A DNA stretch of 64,000 bases from Luteirhabdus pelagi (GTDB lineage: Bacteria; Bacteroidota; Bacteroidia; Flavobacteriales; Flavobacteriaceae): contig NZ_JAECMS010000002.1 in assembly GCF_016827595.1 (NCBI RefSeq), forward strand, positions 682,001-746,000. The letters are read 5' to 3'. Below, one piece after another: positions 42,910 to 51,611 of the stretch. The position numbers were made by a program, and so were the translations under genes. The first letter of the stretch is position 1; the number at the start of each line of letters is the position of its first letter. The notes below the pieces were generated by a model. The model saw only the letters and a list, made by a program, of their open reading frames with translations. It did no database searches and was not told where the DNA came from.

Positions 42910-44226
42910 TTAATAACGATAGTATTCTGGTTTGAAAGGTCCTTCAACCTCCACACCGATATATTTCGCCTGCTCTTCGGAAAGCTCAGTTAGTTCTACA
43001 CCGATTTTTTCCAAGTGAAGCTTCGCTACTTTCTCATCCAAATGCTTCGGAAGCATATATACCTTGTTTTCATAGTTATCACTATTTTTCCAAAGCTCGA
43101 TTTGCGCCAATGTCTGATTGGTAAAGCTATTACTCATCACAAAACTTGGATGGCCTGTAGCACAACCAAGGTTCACCAATCGACCTTCCGCCAATAGGAT
43201 GATATCATTTCCATTTACGGTATACTTATCAACTTGTGGCTTGATTTCCACGTGGGTGTTGCCATGATTTTGCTTTAACCAAGCAACCGCAATCTCATTG
43301 TCGAAGTGACCGATGTTGCAAACGATGGTTTTATCTTTCATCGCTTCAAAATGCTCGCCACGAACGATATCTTTGTTCCCTGTGGTTGTAATAACGATAT
43401 CTGCTTTTCCAACAACGGTTTCAAGCTTCTTCACTTCAAATCCGTCCATGGCAGCCTGTAGTGCACAAATCGGGTCGATTTCCGTTACGGTAACGATAGC
43501 GCCAGCACCTCTAAAAGAAGCTGCCGTTCCTTTTCCTACATCACCATACCCACATACTACTACGCGCTTTCCAGCCAACATTACATCGGTTGCACGACGA
43601 ATCGCGTCAACAGCACTTTCGCGACAACCATATTTATTATCGAACTTACTTTTCGTAACACTATCGTTCACATTGATAGCGGGCATTACCAATGTACCGT
43701 TTTTCATGCGCTCATATAAACGATGAACACCTGTGGTTGTCTCTTCGGAAAGTCCTTTAATTCCTTGTGCCAACTCTGGATATTTATCGAATACCATATT
43801 GGTAAGGTCGCCACCATCATCCAAAATCATATTAAGTGGCTTGCGTTCTTCCCCAAAAAACAGGGTTTGTTCGATACACCAATTAAATTCCTCTTCGTTC
43901 ATTCCTTTCCAAGCGTACACTGGAATTCCAGCATCTGCAATAGCGGCAGCGGCATGGTCTTGAGTTGAAAAGATATTACAAGAGCTCCAAGTAACCTCGG
44001 CTCCTAGTTCAACCAACGTTTCAATAAGAACCGCTGTTTGAACCGTCATGTGAAGACATCCGGCAATTCGAGCCCCTTTCAACGGTTGCTCGTTCTTGTA
44101 TTCTTCACGTAATGACATCAGCCCGGGCATCTCGGCCTCCGCTAGTTCAATTTCTTTTCGTCCCCAATCCGCTAGGGAAATATCCTTCACCTTATACGCC
44201 GTATACGGCACAGTTTTCGTTGACAT
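42910..44226 (-). CDS. ahcY: Adenosylhomocysteinase
   Basis: AhcY splits S-adenosylhomocysteine to adenosine and homocysteine, keeping methyl transfer running. The 438-residue protein has the substrate residues in [15 protein letters not shown] (about 82-96) and [20 protein letters not shown], the NAD-binding [18 protein letters not shown] (about 219-236), and the family C-terminus [10 protein letters not shown]. All key residues are present. Its leader contains a strong hairpin at the predicted 5' end. Confidence 0.97.
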   Translation of the reverse strand: MSTKTVPYTAYKVKDISLADWGRKEIELAEAEMPGLMSLREEYKNEQPLKGARIAGCLHMTVQTAVLIETLVELGAEVTWSSCNIFSTQDHAAAAIADAGIPVYAWKGMNEEEFNWCIEQTLFFGEERKPLNMILDDGGDLTNMVFDKYPELAQGIKGLSEETTTGVHRLYERMKNGTLVMPAINVNDSVTKSKFDNKYGCRESAVDAIRRATDVMLAGKRVVVCGYGDVGKGTAASFRGAGAIVTVTEIDPICALQAAMDGFEVKKLETVVGKADIVITTTGNKDIVRGEHFEAMKDKTIVCNIGHFDNEIAVAWLKQNHGNTHVEIKPQVDKYTVNGNDIILLAEGRLVNLGCATGHPSFVMSNSFTNQTLAQIELWKNSDNYENKVYMLPKHLDEKVAKLHLEKIGVELTELSEEQAKYIGVEVEGPFKPEYYRY

Positions 44227-44255
44227 ATTTCGTATCTTTGAGTTACAATTTTTTT

Positions 44256-44300
44256 CTTCGAAAGCTGAAAATCAGCTTCAACTTTCGAAGGGCAAAAATA
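44256..44300 (-). promoter_or_regulatory. ahcY promoter -7 box and 5'-terminal hairpin
   Basis: On the minus strand TATTTTTG (44,300-44,293) is followed after two bases by a stem of CTTCGAAAG with CTTTCGAAG (44,290-44,256) holding an inner GCTGA/TCAGC stem. The message would begin with this hairpin, then an A/U-rich leader. It does not look like the known SAH riboswitch. Confidence 0.55.
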
Positions 44301-44321
44301 CAGAATATCCCTTAGATAGCG

Positions 44322-44966
44322 ATGCCACTTTACAAAACAATAACAGTCAACCCTAACACTAAAGTCCTCATTTGGAAGATAGAAGAGTCGTATGAGAACC
44401 TTTCCGAAGGAATTTCACTTACAGACCACTGTCGGGAACGTGTGGAAGGAATGAAAAGTGACTTACATCGTCGCGGATTTATGAGTGTTCGGCACCTGTT
44501 GGCAGCCGCTGGTTATACCGATCACGACTTGTATTATGATGAAGTAGGCAAGCCCCATTTAACCGATGATAAGCACATAAGCATCACACATTCCTTTATC
44601 TTTTCGGGAATTATTATCAGCGATGCTGAAGTTGGGATCGATATCGAAAAGCAGCGTAATAAAATTCTAAAAATCGCCCATAAATTTACACCGATTAAGG
44701 AATATAGAACCTTAGCGAATGATGATGCCGTCATGCGAAAACTGACCATGGTTTGGGGCGCAAAGGAATCGTTGTATAAAAGCTTTGCGCGAAAAGGGGT
44801 GAGTTTCTTGGAACATATTGTAGTAAGCGATTTCGATATGGATATTTTGGAATCCTCTGCAGTGGTTACCTACGACGATAAGGAGGAAACGTACGATGTT
44901 TGGTTTCTCGAGTTCGAAGGCTTCACTTGTGCATACGCCCTAATACGAGAAGCGATTCCAGCCTAA
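44322..44966 (+). CDS. 4'-phosphopantetheinyl transferase superfamily protein
   Basis: The 214-residue enzyme is expected to transfer phosphopantetheine from CoA to a Ser of a carrier protein. The magnesium and catalytic motifs are seen: VGIDIEKQRNKI (about 105-116) and WGAKESLYKSFARKG (about 145-159). The N-terminal half and size (about 210) suggest a Sfp-like rather than AcpS type. It overlaps the next gene by one base (TAATG), which suggests coupled translation. Confidence 0.85.
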   Translation: MPLYKTITVNPNTKVLIWKIEESYENLSEGISLTDHCRERVEGMKSDLHRRGFMSVRHLLAAAGYTDHDLYYDEVGKPHLTDDKHISITHSFIFSGIIISDAEVGIDIEKQRNKILKIAHKFTPIKEYRTLANDDAVMRKLTMVWGAKESLYKSFARKGVSFLEHIVVSDFDMDILESSAVVTYDDKEETYDVWFLEFEGFTCAYALIREAIPA

Positions 44967-45661
44967 TGGATTTTCCGATATATCAAAAAGTGGTTGATAG
45001 TTGTTCCCAAGGGAATAAAATGCTCGCCATTCTAATTGATCCCGATAAATTTTCACCAGAAAACACAAACGCTTTCCTTCAGAAAATTCCAAAAGAAACA
45101 ACCCATATTTTGGTAGGAGGAAGTACCGCTACCAATGGTCACACGGCAGAAACGGTAGCTGCGTTAAAACCTGAAACTTCCTTGCCGATTGTTTTGTTTC
45201 CAGGAAATCACACCCAGATTACGCCAACCGCCGATGCGATATTGTTTTTATCATTAGTGTCGGGTCGTAATCCAGAATATTTAGTGGGACAGCAATTGAA
45301 AGCGGTAGAAACCTTATCGACAACGAATTTGGAAGTTCTTCCGACAGGCTATATCTTAATTGATGGCGGTACGGAGTCTTCGGTGGCGCGCGTAAGTCAA
45401 ACAAAACCGTTGCCGCAAGATGACGTACAAACTATTGTTACCACTGCTATGGCAGCACAATTTATGGGTAATAAACTGATTTATTTGGAAGCAGGAAGCG
45501 GAGCGGTTACTCCGGTGAAGGAAGAAATTATTCAAAAGGTAAAAGAAGTACTTCATATACCTTTAATAGTAGGAGGAGGAATCCGTAGCGAAACGCAAAA
45601 AAGAATCGCTTTTGAGGCAGGCGCCGATATGGTCGTAATGGGAACCGCTTTCGAAGAGTAA
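44966..45661 (+). CDS. Geranylgeranylglyceryl/heptaprenylglyceryl phosphate synthase
   Basis: The 231-residue TIM-barrel enzyme joins a prenyl diphosphate to glycerol 1-phosphate by an ether bond. Signatures: AILIDPDKF near the N-terminus, VGGSTAT, LFPGNHTQITPTADAILFLS (about 73-92), the Y-x-E-x-GSG loop YLEAGSGA (about 172-179) and VGGGIRSE (about 200). The ATG at 44,966 shares its A with the preceding stop; an earlier Met at 44,900 lies inside the transferase. Members of this family occur in Bacteroidota, where the end product is unclear. Confidence 0.9.
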   Translation: MDFPIYQKVVDSCSQGNKMLAILIDPDKFSPENTNAFLQKIPKETTHILVGGSTATNGHTAETVAALKPETSLPIVLFPGNHTQITPTADAILFLSLVSGRNPEYLVGQQLKAVETLSTTNLEVLPTGYILIDGGTESSVARVSQTKPLPQDDVQTIVTTAMAAQFMGNKLIYLEAGSGAVTPVKEEIIQKVKEVLHIPLIVGGGIRSETQKRIAFEAGADMVVMGTAFEE

Positions 45662-45669
45662 CGCAAATA

Positions 45670-46398
45670 GTGAAAAATATGGAGTGTAAGAATTGTGGAG
45701 CAGCAACAATTGGAAACTATTGCCAAGAATGCGGTCAACGCACGAAACTTACGCGCGTAAGCTTTTCGGAAACTTTCGAGGATGCCGCCGATGCAATGTT
45801 TACAGTACAAGCACCTATTTGGCGCACGATAAAAATGTTGTTAGTGGCACCTGGTAGCATGCTTCGCGAGTATCTGGGAGGAAAGCGAAAAAGCTATTAT
45901 AAACCGGTTGCATTTTTTATTCTTACAACAGCAGTCTACCTGTTGTTACGCAGTTTGATTGGGTTCGATCCGTTTCAGGATTCCAGTATTACAGTGGAAG
46001 GACAGGAGGTTTTAACCTTGAGCCAAGCACGCGAGTTTATGTTGCTCAACATCAATAAACTGCTGTTTTTCTTTGTAGCCACCTTGGCGCTTTTTATGAA
46101 GTTGTTTTTCTATAAAAGGTATGCGCTAGCCGAATACATTGCGGTATGCTTTTACCTCATAGGGATGTATACCATTATCACTACCTTGAATATGTTCTTC
46201 ATACAATTCGTGAATTCCGAGTTGCAATATTTTGCCTTATTGCTGATGTGGGGCTACTTCATCTATGCAAGTATCTCCTTCTTTCAAAAACCCATCGTTT
46301 GGGTGCTTCTAAAGTCCATTCTTGTCTTCTTTTTGGCGCTTATAGGATATATGTTCCTAGCGTTTGGGTTATCCTATCTAATCGTCCGATATTTGTAG
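45670..46398 (+). CDS. DUF3667 zinc-ribbon membrane protein
   Basis: The protein (242 residues from a GTG at 45,670, or 239 from the ATG at 45,679) starts with a zinc ribbon (CKNCGAATIGNYCQECGQRT, two CxxC pairs), a helical linker (FSETFEDAADAMFT) and four to five membrane helices. A conserved GSMLREYLGGKRKSYYKPV segment precedes the first helix and is typical of DUF3667. The function is unknown. It sits between the GGGP-synthase gene and hemW, with gaps of eight and one bases, so all are probably one unit. Confidence 0.8.
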   Translation: MKNMECKNCGAATIGNYCQECGQRTKLTRVSFSETFEDAADAMFTVQAPIWRTIKMLLVAPGSMLREYLGGKRKSYYKPVAFFILTTAVYLLLRSLIGFDPFQDSSITVEGQEVLTLSQAREFMLLNINKLLFFFVATLALFMKLFFYKRYALAEYIAVCFYLIGMYTIITTLNMFFIQFVNSELQYFALLLMWGYFIYASISFFQKPIVWVLLKSILVFFLALIGYMFLAFGLSYLIVRYL

Positions 46399-46399
46399 G

Positions 46400-47524
46400 G
46401 TGGCTGGTATTTATCTTCATATTCCCTTTTGCAAGCAAGCATGTCATTATTGCGACTTCCATTTCTCGACTTCCGTAAAGAAGAAGGGTGAAATGGTCAA
46501 AGCTATTTGTAGTGAACTAGTACTTCGGAAGAACGAGTTACAAGGAACGGTTCAAACCATCTATTTTGGTGGAGGAACCCCTTCATTGCTTTCTTCAGAA
46601 GAACTTACAATAATTTTTGAAACGATCTTTACCACTTTTGAAGTTTCCGATACGGCTGAAGTCACATTGGAAGCCAATCCAGATGATCTTTCTGAAGACG
46701 TTTTACAGCAATTAAGCGATAGTCCAATAAATCGACTTAGCATCGGGGTGCAGTCCTTTTTTGAAGAGGACCTGACGTTGATGAACCGCGCCCATAATGC
46801 TGAAGAAGCGTGGAAAAGTCTTCAATTGGCTAAACAATATTTTAGTAACATCAGTATCGACCTTATTTATGGAATTCCGGGGATGTCCACCGAACGGTGG
46901 CTTCTGAATATAGAAAAAGCACTATCGCTCGAAATTCCGCACCTTTCCTGTTATGCCTTGACAGTAGAGCCGAGGACGGCATTGGCACACTTCATAAAAA
47001 AAGGGATAGTGCCACCCGTGGAGGACGAAATTGCCCAGGAACACCACGCTTTGTTAGTAGAGAAAACCGAAGTGGCAGGCTATCGAAATTATGAATTCTC
47101 GAACTTTGGCAAGTCGGGCTTTCACTCCCAAAACAATACGGCTTATTGGGAAGGAACACCGTATCTGGGCATTGGGCCTTCTGCTCATAGTTTCGACGGA
47201 AATACACGAAGTTGGAACATCGCTAACAATTCAAAATATATTGGAGCTATAATGGAAGAAATACTTCCCATCGAGCGAGAAACCCTTTCCACTTTAGATA
47301 AGTACAATGAATATATCATGACGCGTTTGCGAACTGAAAAGGGGATCGCAATTCATGAAATCCGTGATGTTTTTGGGGAGCTGTATGCCGAATATGCAAA
47401 AGAACAAGCCAAGGAGCATTTGCAAAAAGGGTTGTTGGTCGAAAAGGAAAACCGAATAGTGGTGACAAAAAAGGGTAAATTTTTAAGCGATGGCATTGCA
47501 AGTAATCTTTTTAAGATCCTCTAG
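46400..47524 (+). CDS. hemW: Radical SAM heme chaperone HemW
   Basis: The 374-residue protein starts at a GTG and has the radical-SAM cluster motif CKQACHYCDF (C-x3-C-x2-C, about residues 10-18), GGGTPSLLS (about 59-67), and HemW-specific SIGVQSF and YGIPGMSTERW segments. HemW binds and passes heme to enzymes; it was often misnamed coproporphyrinogen III oxidase HemN, but it lacks the extra N-terminal cysteine context of HemN and is shorter. The C-terminal HemN-like domain is at about 300-370. The start is fixed by the stop of the upstream gene, one base away. Confidence 0.93.
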   Translation: MAGIYLHIPFCKQACHYCDFHFSTSVKKKGEMVKAICSELVLRKNELQGTVQTIYFGGGTPSLLSSEELTIIFETIFTTFEVSDTAEVTLEANPDDLSEDVLQQLSDSPINRLSIGVQSFFEEDLTLMNRAHNAEEAWKSLQLAKQYFSNISIDLIYGIPGMSTERWLLNIEKALSLEIPHLSCYALTVEPRTALAHFIKKGIVPPVEDEIAQEHHALLVEKTEVAGYRNYEFSNFGKSGFHSQNNTAYWEGTPYLGIGPSAHSFDGNTRSWNIANNSKYIGAIMEEILPIERETLSTLDKYNEYIMTRLRTEKGIAIHEIRDVFGELYAEYAKEQAKEHLQKGLLVEKENRIVVTKKGKFLSDGIASNLFKIL

Positions 47525-47562
47525 CGCAAATCTAGAATGGTATAAAAACGTATCTTTCCCCT

Positions 47563-48309
47563 ATGAATGCAACCGTCAAAATTCAGCAGGAACTATATAC
47601 AATCGATTTTTCCAAGCCTTTGGATATTTCACTTGCGCTCCGAAACGATAAAAGCAATCCGAATGCCTGGTATTTAGATGCTCCAATGATTGAACCGGTT
47701 CAGATAGATAATTATATAGCGAAGGTTAGCGAAGGTGCTTCTATCAATTTTAATACGATAACTTTCAACCCACATGCACATGGAACCCATACCGAATGTG
47801 TCGGCCATATTTCCGAGAAGGTGTATTCGGTCAATGAACAATTGCAGCGGTATTTTTTTACTGCTGAGGTGATCTCAGTCGCACCCGAACGATTGGGAGA
47901 AGACTATATCATTCCTGTAACAGAAATTCGAACCCTTTTAAAAGGAAAACATCCAGAAGCGGTTATTATTCGGACCTTGCCTAACACCTCCGACAAAAGG
48001 ACGAAGCAATATTCGCATACCAATTGGCCGTATTTGGAAGAAGCTGCGGCACAATACCTTGCCGATCTTGGAGTCTTACATTTATTGATCGATTTACCAT
48101 CTGTCGATAAGGAAAAAGATGAAGGAGCCTTACTTGCCCATAAAGCGTTTTGGCAGTTTCCGGAAGCCACGCGAATGCAGGCGACGATTACCGAATTTAT
48201 TTATGTCGATAATTACATTCAAGATGGTTCTTACTTGTTGAACTTACAAGTGGCGCCCTTCGAAAATGATGCGGCACCAAGTCGCCCAGTACTGTATAAA
48301 TTTGAATAA
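47563..48309 (+). CDS. Cyclase-family protein (kynurenine formamidase-like)
   Basis: The 248-residue enzyme has the metal-binding core HAHGTHTECVGHI (about 70-82), a variant of the cyclase-family HxGTHxDxPxH with Glu in place of Asp and VGH in place of PxH. Further landmarks are VIIRTLPN and LLIDLPSVDKEKDEG (about 165-180). Family members hydrolyse N-formylkynurenine or related amides, but the changed motif makes the substrate uncertain. No kynurenine-pathway genes are adjacent. The next gene follows without a gap. Confidence 0.8.
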   Translation: MNATVKIQQELYTIDFSKPLDISLALRNDKSNPNAWYLDAPMIEPVQIDNYIAKVSEGASINFNTITFNPHAHGTHTECVGHISEKVYSVNEQLQRYFFTAEVISVAPERLGEDYIIPVTEIRTLLKGKHPEAVIIRTLPNTSDKRTKQYSHTNWPYLEEAAAQYLADLGVLHLLIDLPSVDKEKDEGALLAHKAFWQFPEATRMQATITEFIYVDNYIQDGSYLLNLQVAPFENDAAPSRPVLYKFE

Positions 48310-48663
48310 ATGAAAACCTTACTAAACCTTGAAGAAGCAGCTGAATTTGCGCTAGGATTAGCATTATTCCTGCAATTGGAGTATGCCTGGTGGTGGTTCC
48401 CCGTGCTACTACTTGCACCTGATGTTGGTATGATTGGCTATCTAATAAATTCCAAGATTGGTGCTTTCACCTATAATCTTACCCATCATAAAGCCGTAGC
48501 CATCTCCTTTATACTTGTAGGACTGTTTGTTTTAACGGATATTTATACCGCTATCGGTGCCATTATGTTAGCACATTCGGCCATGGATAGGATTTTTGGG
48601 TATGGATTGAAGTATTCCGATCGCTTTCAACATACCCATCTAGGTGAAATAGGAAACAACTGA
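48310..48663 (+). CDS. DUF4260-family small membrane protein
   Basis: The 117-residue protein has about four hydrophobic stretches and the family pattern LNLEEAAEFALGLALF and PVLLLAPDVGMIGYL, ending in GLKYSDRFQHTHLGEIG. The function is unknown. The start is adjacent to the stop of the cyclase gene, and the DUF4230 gene begins one base after its stop, giving a tight operon. Confidence 0.85.
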   Translation: MKTLLNLEEAAEFALGLALFLQLEYAWWWFPVLLLAPDVGMIGYLINSKIGAFTYNLTHHKAVAISFILVGLFVLTDIYTAIGAIMLAHSAMDRIFGYGLKYSDRFQHTHLGEIGNN

Positions 48664-48664
48664 T

Positions 48665-49291
48665 ATGGATTTACTATTTATAGGGTTAGCATTTGGCGCA
48701 GTGTTGGCGTATTTTATCTTCGCTCGTTTTAGCAAGGGAAGAAAACGTGAACGCTTGCAATCGCAGTCGGTGGTACTAATGGAACGTATTCGAACAGTAT
48801 GTAAGTTTATCACTGTTGAAGGCGACTTTTCTGAAATCTACCACTACGAAAACGTGAAGGATAAATGGTTGAACCTCATTCTGGGGAAGAAAAAAGCATT
48901 GGTGTTGATTGAAGCAAAGGCACATGTTGGGTTCGATCTTACAAAGATTAAGATGGAAGCCGATACCAAAGCGAAAACGATTATTCTGACGAACTTTCCG
49001 AAACCTGAATTGCTTACGGTCGAAACCGACTTTAAATATTACGATAAGCGTGAAGGTTGGGCCAATCCGTTTACATCTAGCGATCTTACCGAAATCAATC
49101 GTGAAGCCAAGCAGCATATCGTTGATAAAATTCCGAGTAGCGGATTGCTTCAAGAAGCCGAAACTCAAGCATTGGAAACCATTCAGCTTATGGAAAAATT
49201 GACGGAAACCATCAATTGGAAGTTGGACTATTCGGCCTTACATATCAATGTCGAGGAAAAACAAAAGCTTTCAGAGAAAAGTGAGAAATAA
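48665..49291 (+). CDS. DUF4230-family membrane-anchored protein
   Basis: The 208-residue protein has one N-terminal membrane helix (about 3-18) followed by a soluble domain (LITVEGDFSEIYHYENV-type segment, GFDLTKIKMEADTKAKTI) typical of DUF4230. A long terminal helix (about 155-205) is Gln/Glu/Leu rich. The function is unknown; the topology suggests a periplasmic or cytoplasmic sensor part. It follows DUF4260 by one base. Confidence 0.8.
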   Translation: MDLLFIGLAFGAVLAYFIFARFSKGRKRERLQSQSVVLMERIRTVCKFITVEGDFSEIYHYENVKDKWLNLILGKKKALVLIEAKAHVGFDLTKIKMEADTKAKTIILTNFPKPELLTVETDFKYYDKREGWANPFTSSDLTEINREAKQHIVDKIPSSGLLQEAETQALETIQLMEKLTETINWKLDYSALHINVEEKQKLSEKSEK

Positions 49292-49379
49292 GCCAAATAA
49301 AATATCTCTCTCCTTGAGGATATCTAAGCCCTCCCTTCGAAGCCTTCCTGCCGTCAGGCACGGGAAGTATTTGGGAGCA

Positions 49380-50306
49380 ATGTTAATGTTCTTTTTTTTC
49401 CTTTTAACCACACCATTTGTTCAAGCCCAAGACTTCGAAAGGGTGGATGCCGCTATTCAACTATACCCAGAAAAATTCGAGAATGCTGAGGAATTTTCCC
49501 GTTTAATCGGTCGCGATTTTGAAACCGATGCCGATAAGGTTCGCGCCATGTATAGCTGGATGGTTCGGAACATTGCGTACGATCCAGATGAATATAAAAA
49601 GTTCAATTATAACTTTAAAAGCTATCGCGAGCGGAACGAGAAGGAGCAGGCTACCAGAAAGAAAATTATTGCACGGACACTTCAGGAAGGTGTCGCCGTA
49701 TGTGAAGGCTATGCGATGGTCTTTGAACGATTATGTGAATTGCAAGGAATCCCCAACTATTTGGTTCGTGGCGATACCAAAGCGAGTTTCAACGATATCG
49801 GTCGCCCTTTCAAAAACAATCATATGTGGAACGTAGCAACCATCGATGGACAACCCTATTTGTTTGATGTGACGTGGGGTGCAGGCAAGTATAACGGCAG
49901 GTTCATTCGCGATATCAGCTATTTCTGGTTTCAAACACCGCCGGAATTGTTTTTCAATTCGCATTATCCAGCTCAATATGAAGATGCATTTTTAAGTGAA
50001 GCGGTCAGTAGGGAGGAATTTTCAAATCGTCCGTTAATCATGCACAATTCAATTAGGCTAGAAAATATTGAAAAGCCCTCTTCAGGTATCATTTCCGATG
50101 AAGCAAGTAGCGGGCTGATCAAATTTCACATAAAAATGAAACCACCTAAAACCATTATTTACTCTTATGGCAACCAGAAAAAGGAGGTGTCAACAATACG
50201 AATGAAAAGTGATGAAATTTTTTTTGAAGTGCCTTTAGAACTGGGGGCCGAGTGGTTATTGCTATACTTTGATGAAAAACCTGTGTTAGGGTATCTATTG
50301 AAATAA
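49380..50306 (+). CDS. Secreted transglutaminase-like protein
   Basis: The 308-residue exported protein has a signal peptide (MLMFFFFLLTTPFVQAQ) and a transglutaminase-core domain with the catalytic Cys in GVAVCEGYA (about 111), His in NNHMWNVA (about 148) and Asp in FDVTWG (about 164). A C-terminal beta-rich domain follows. Bacterial proteins of this type often act as peptidases or have lost enzymatic role; here the triad is complete. I start at 49,380 because this yields the signal peptide; a Met at 49,248 is 44 codons earlier, inside the previous gene. Confidence 0.85.
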   Translation: MLMFFFFLLTTPFVQAQDFERVDAAIQLYPEKFENAEEFSRLIGRDFETDADKVRAMYSWMVRNIAYDPDEYKKFNYNFKSYRERNEKEQATRKKIIARTLQEGVAVCEGYAMVFERLCELQGIPNYLVRGDTKASFNDIGRPFKNNHMWNVATIDGQPYLFDVTWGAGKYNGRFIRDISYFWFQTPPELFFNSHYPAQYEDAFLSEAVSREEFSNRPLIMHNSIRLENIEKPSSGIISDEASSGLIKFHIKMKPPKTIIYSYGNQKKEVSTIRMKSDEIFFEVPLELGAEWLLLYFDEKPVLGYLLK

Positions 50307-50365
50307 TATCGTATATTGAAGCTAATTAGCCGAAAGCGTTATAACTCCCTTTTTATATTTCAATT

Positions 50366-51091
50366 ATGAAAATAAGAATATTAGCAGTTATGCTCTTCAG
50401 TTCCATTTGGATCGTTCGGGCACAACAAGAAATTTTATTCAATAATCCTTGGAGACTTCTTGACATGAGGATTGATGGGGAATTTATCAATGTGCCGTCA
50501 AATGATGAGGTTTCCATTGTTCCGTTAGAACTTTTAGAGCAACCAGAAGATAACTTCTCTTCAGAAGTATGTAATTGGATTGGTGGTAGTATGTCCTTCG
50601 ATGTTTCCTCACTAATAATTTTAGAAGAACCAGTGGTTACTTTGATTGAATGCGCGAGTAGTGAAAATGAATTATTTGAATCGCAGTATTTTAATTTCTT
50701 TTTTGAAAATATTGGGGTAGAGCTCGAATATGAATTTACATGGGTTGATCCAATTATCGAGTCTAATGGGGGTGCCATACATTTGCAGATTGTTGCGCCA
50801 AATGGCGATTATGTGTACTATACCAACAATCTTTTAACGACCCAAGATCTAATTAAACCAGACTTTCATCTTTTTCCCAACCCATTCCACGACCGCATTA
50901 CGATTTTACAGGAAAGAAATATTGAAATTATTTCGGTCTTGCTTTATGATGTAAATGGACGATTGCTTCACGATACTTTAGAATTAGAAAATCAACAAAT
51001 TTTACTACCTTCATTGGAAAAAGGAATCTATTTTTTCCAAATTATCACAGTAGATGGAAGAATTAAAACAATTCCAATGATAAAAAAATAG
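50366..51091 (+). CDS. T9SS cargo protein with META/HslJ-like domain (distant fifth copy)
   Basis: The 241-residue protein repeats the layout of the four array genes near 12-14 kb: a signal peptide (about 1-19), a mature domain beginning NNPWRLLDMRIDGEF, Cys in SEVCNWIGGSM and LIECASS, and a T9SS sorting domain (LFPNPFHDRITI, LEKGIYFFQI, TIPMIKK). It lies alone between the transglutaminase and MmcQ-like genes. Sequence has diverged more than the array copies have from each other. The role is unknown. Confidence 0.75.
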   Translation: MKIRILAVMLFSSIWIVRAQQEILFNNPWRLLDMRIDGEFINVPSNDEVSIVPLELLEQPEDNFSSEVCNWIGGSMSFDVSSLIILEEPVVTLIECASSENELFESQYFNFFFENIGVELEYEFTWVDPIIESNGGAIHLQIVAPNGDYVYYTNNLLTTQDLIKPDFHLFPNPFHDRITILQERNIEIISVLLYDVNGRLLHDTLELENQQILLPSLEKGIYFFQIITVDGRIKTIPMIKK

Positions 51092-51099
51092 TGGCTTGC

Positions 51100-51456
51100 A
51101 TGAACGTTGAACAATTTCGTGACTACTGTATCGCGAAAAAGGGAGTGACCGAGTCTTTCCCTTTCGACAATGATACCTTGGTATTTAAGGTGATGAACAA
51201 AATGTTTGCGCTATTGGCATTGGAGAAAAACCCGCCTTTTGCAAACCTAAAATGCGACCCCGAACGGTCGGTCGGACTGCGAGAAGAATACGACGGACTC
51301 ATCTATGGTGGCTATCACATGAACAAAACACTTTGGAATTTCGTCAGTATCGAACAAGTACCACACTCCCTAGTCACCGACCTAATCGACCATTCCTATG
51401 AGCTAATCGTAGCCAGCCTACCCAAAAAGACGCAAGCAGAACTCAACAACTTATAA
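51100..51456 (+). CDS. MmcQ/YjbR-family protein
   Basis: The 118-residue protein matches the YjbR-like fold (FRDYCIAKKGVTESFPFD, NKMFALLAL, LKCDPERSVGLREEY, NKTLWNFVSI). The family has a CyaY-like shape and is described as DNA-binding, without a known reaction. The ATG at 51,100 is preferred over an in-frame GTG at 51,091 that overlaps the preceding stop. The gene is complete and ordinary. Confidence 0.85.
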   Translation: MNVEQFRDYCIAKKGVTESFPFDNDTLVFKVMNKMFALLALEKNPPFANLKCDPERSVGLREEYDGLIYGGYHMNKTLWNFVSIEQVPHSLVTDLIDHSYELIVASLPKKTQAELNNL

Positions 51457-51540
51457 GCCTCCCCTTTTGAAGGGGAGGTTTGGAGGGGATGTGATGCCTC
51501 CCCTTTTGAAATACCTCCGATGACTGAAGTATGAAAGGGA
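51457..51540. repeat. CCTCCCC-type palindromic intergenic repeat
   Basis: GCCTCCCCTTTTGAA occurs twice (51,457 and 51,496); the first copy closes a 7-bp stem with GGGGAGG (51,472-51,478), and a related GGAGGGG and GGGAGGAGG follow. The hairpin can also terminate the YjbR-like gene. Confidence 0.65.
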
Positions 51541-51611
51541 GGAGGTTATACCCTGAGGGCTGTTATTTCGAGTTCTTTTTTCGCACCTTTGTATTCTTAT
51601 TCCAAATTACT

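Noticed and set aside
44256-44290. SAH riboswitch before ahcY
   Set aside because: The leader is a simple nested hairpin; the conserved core and pseudoknot expected for that riboswitch were not recognised.
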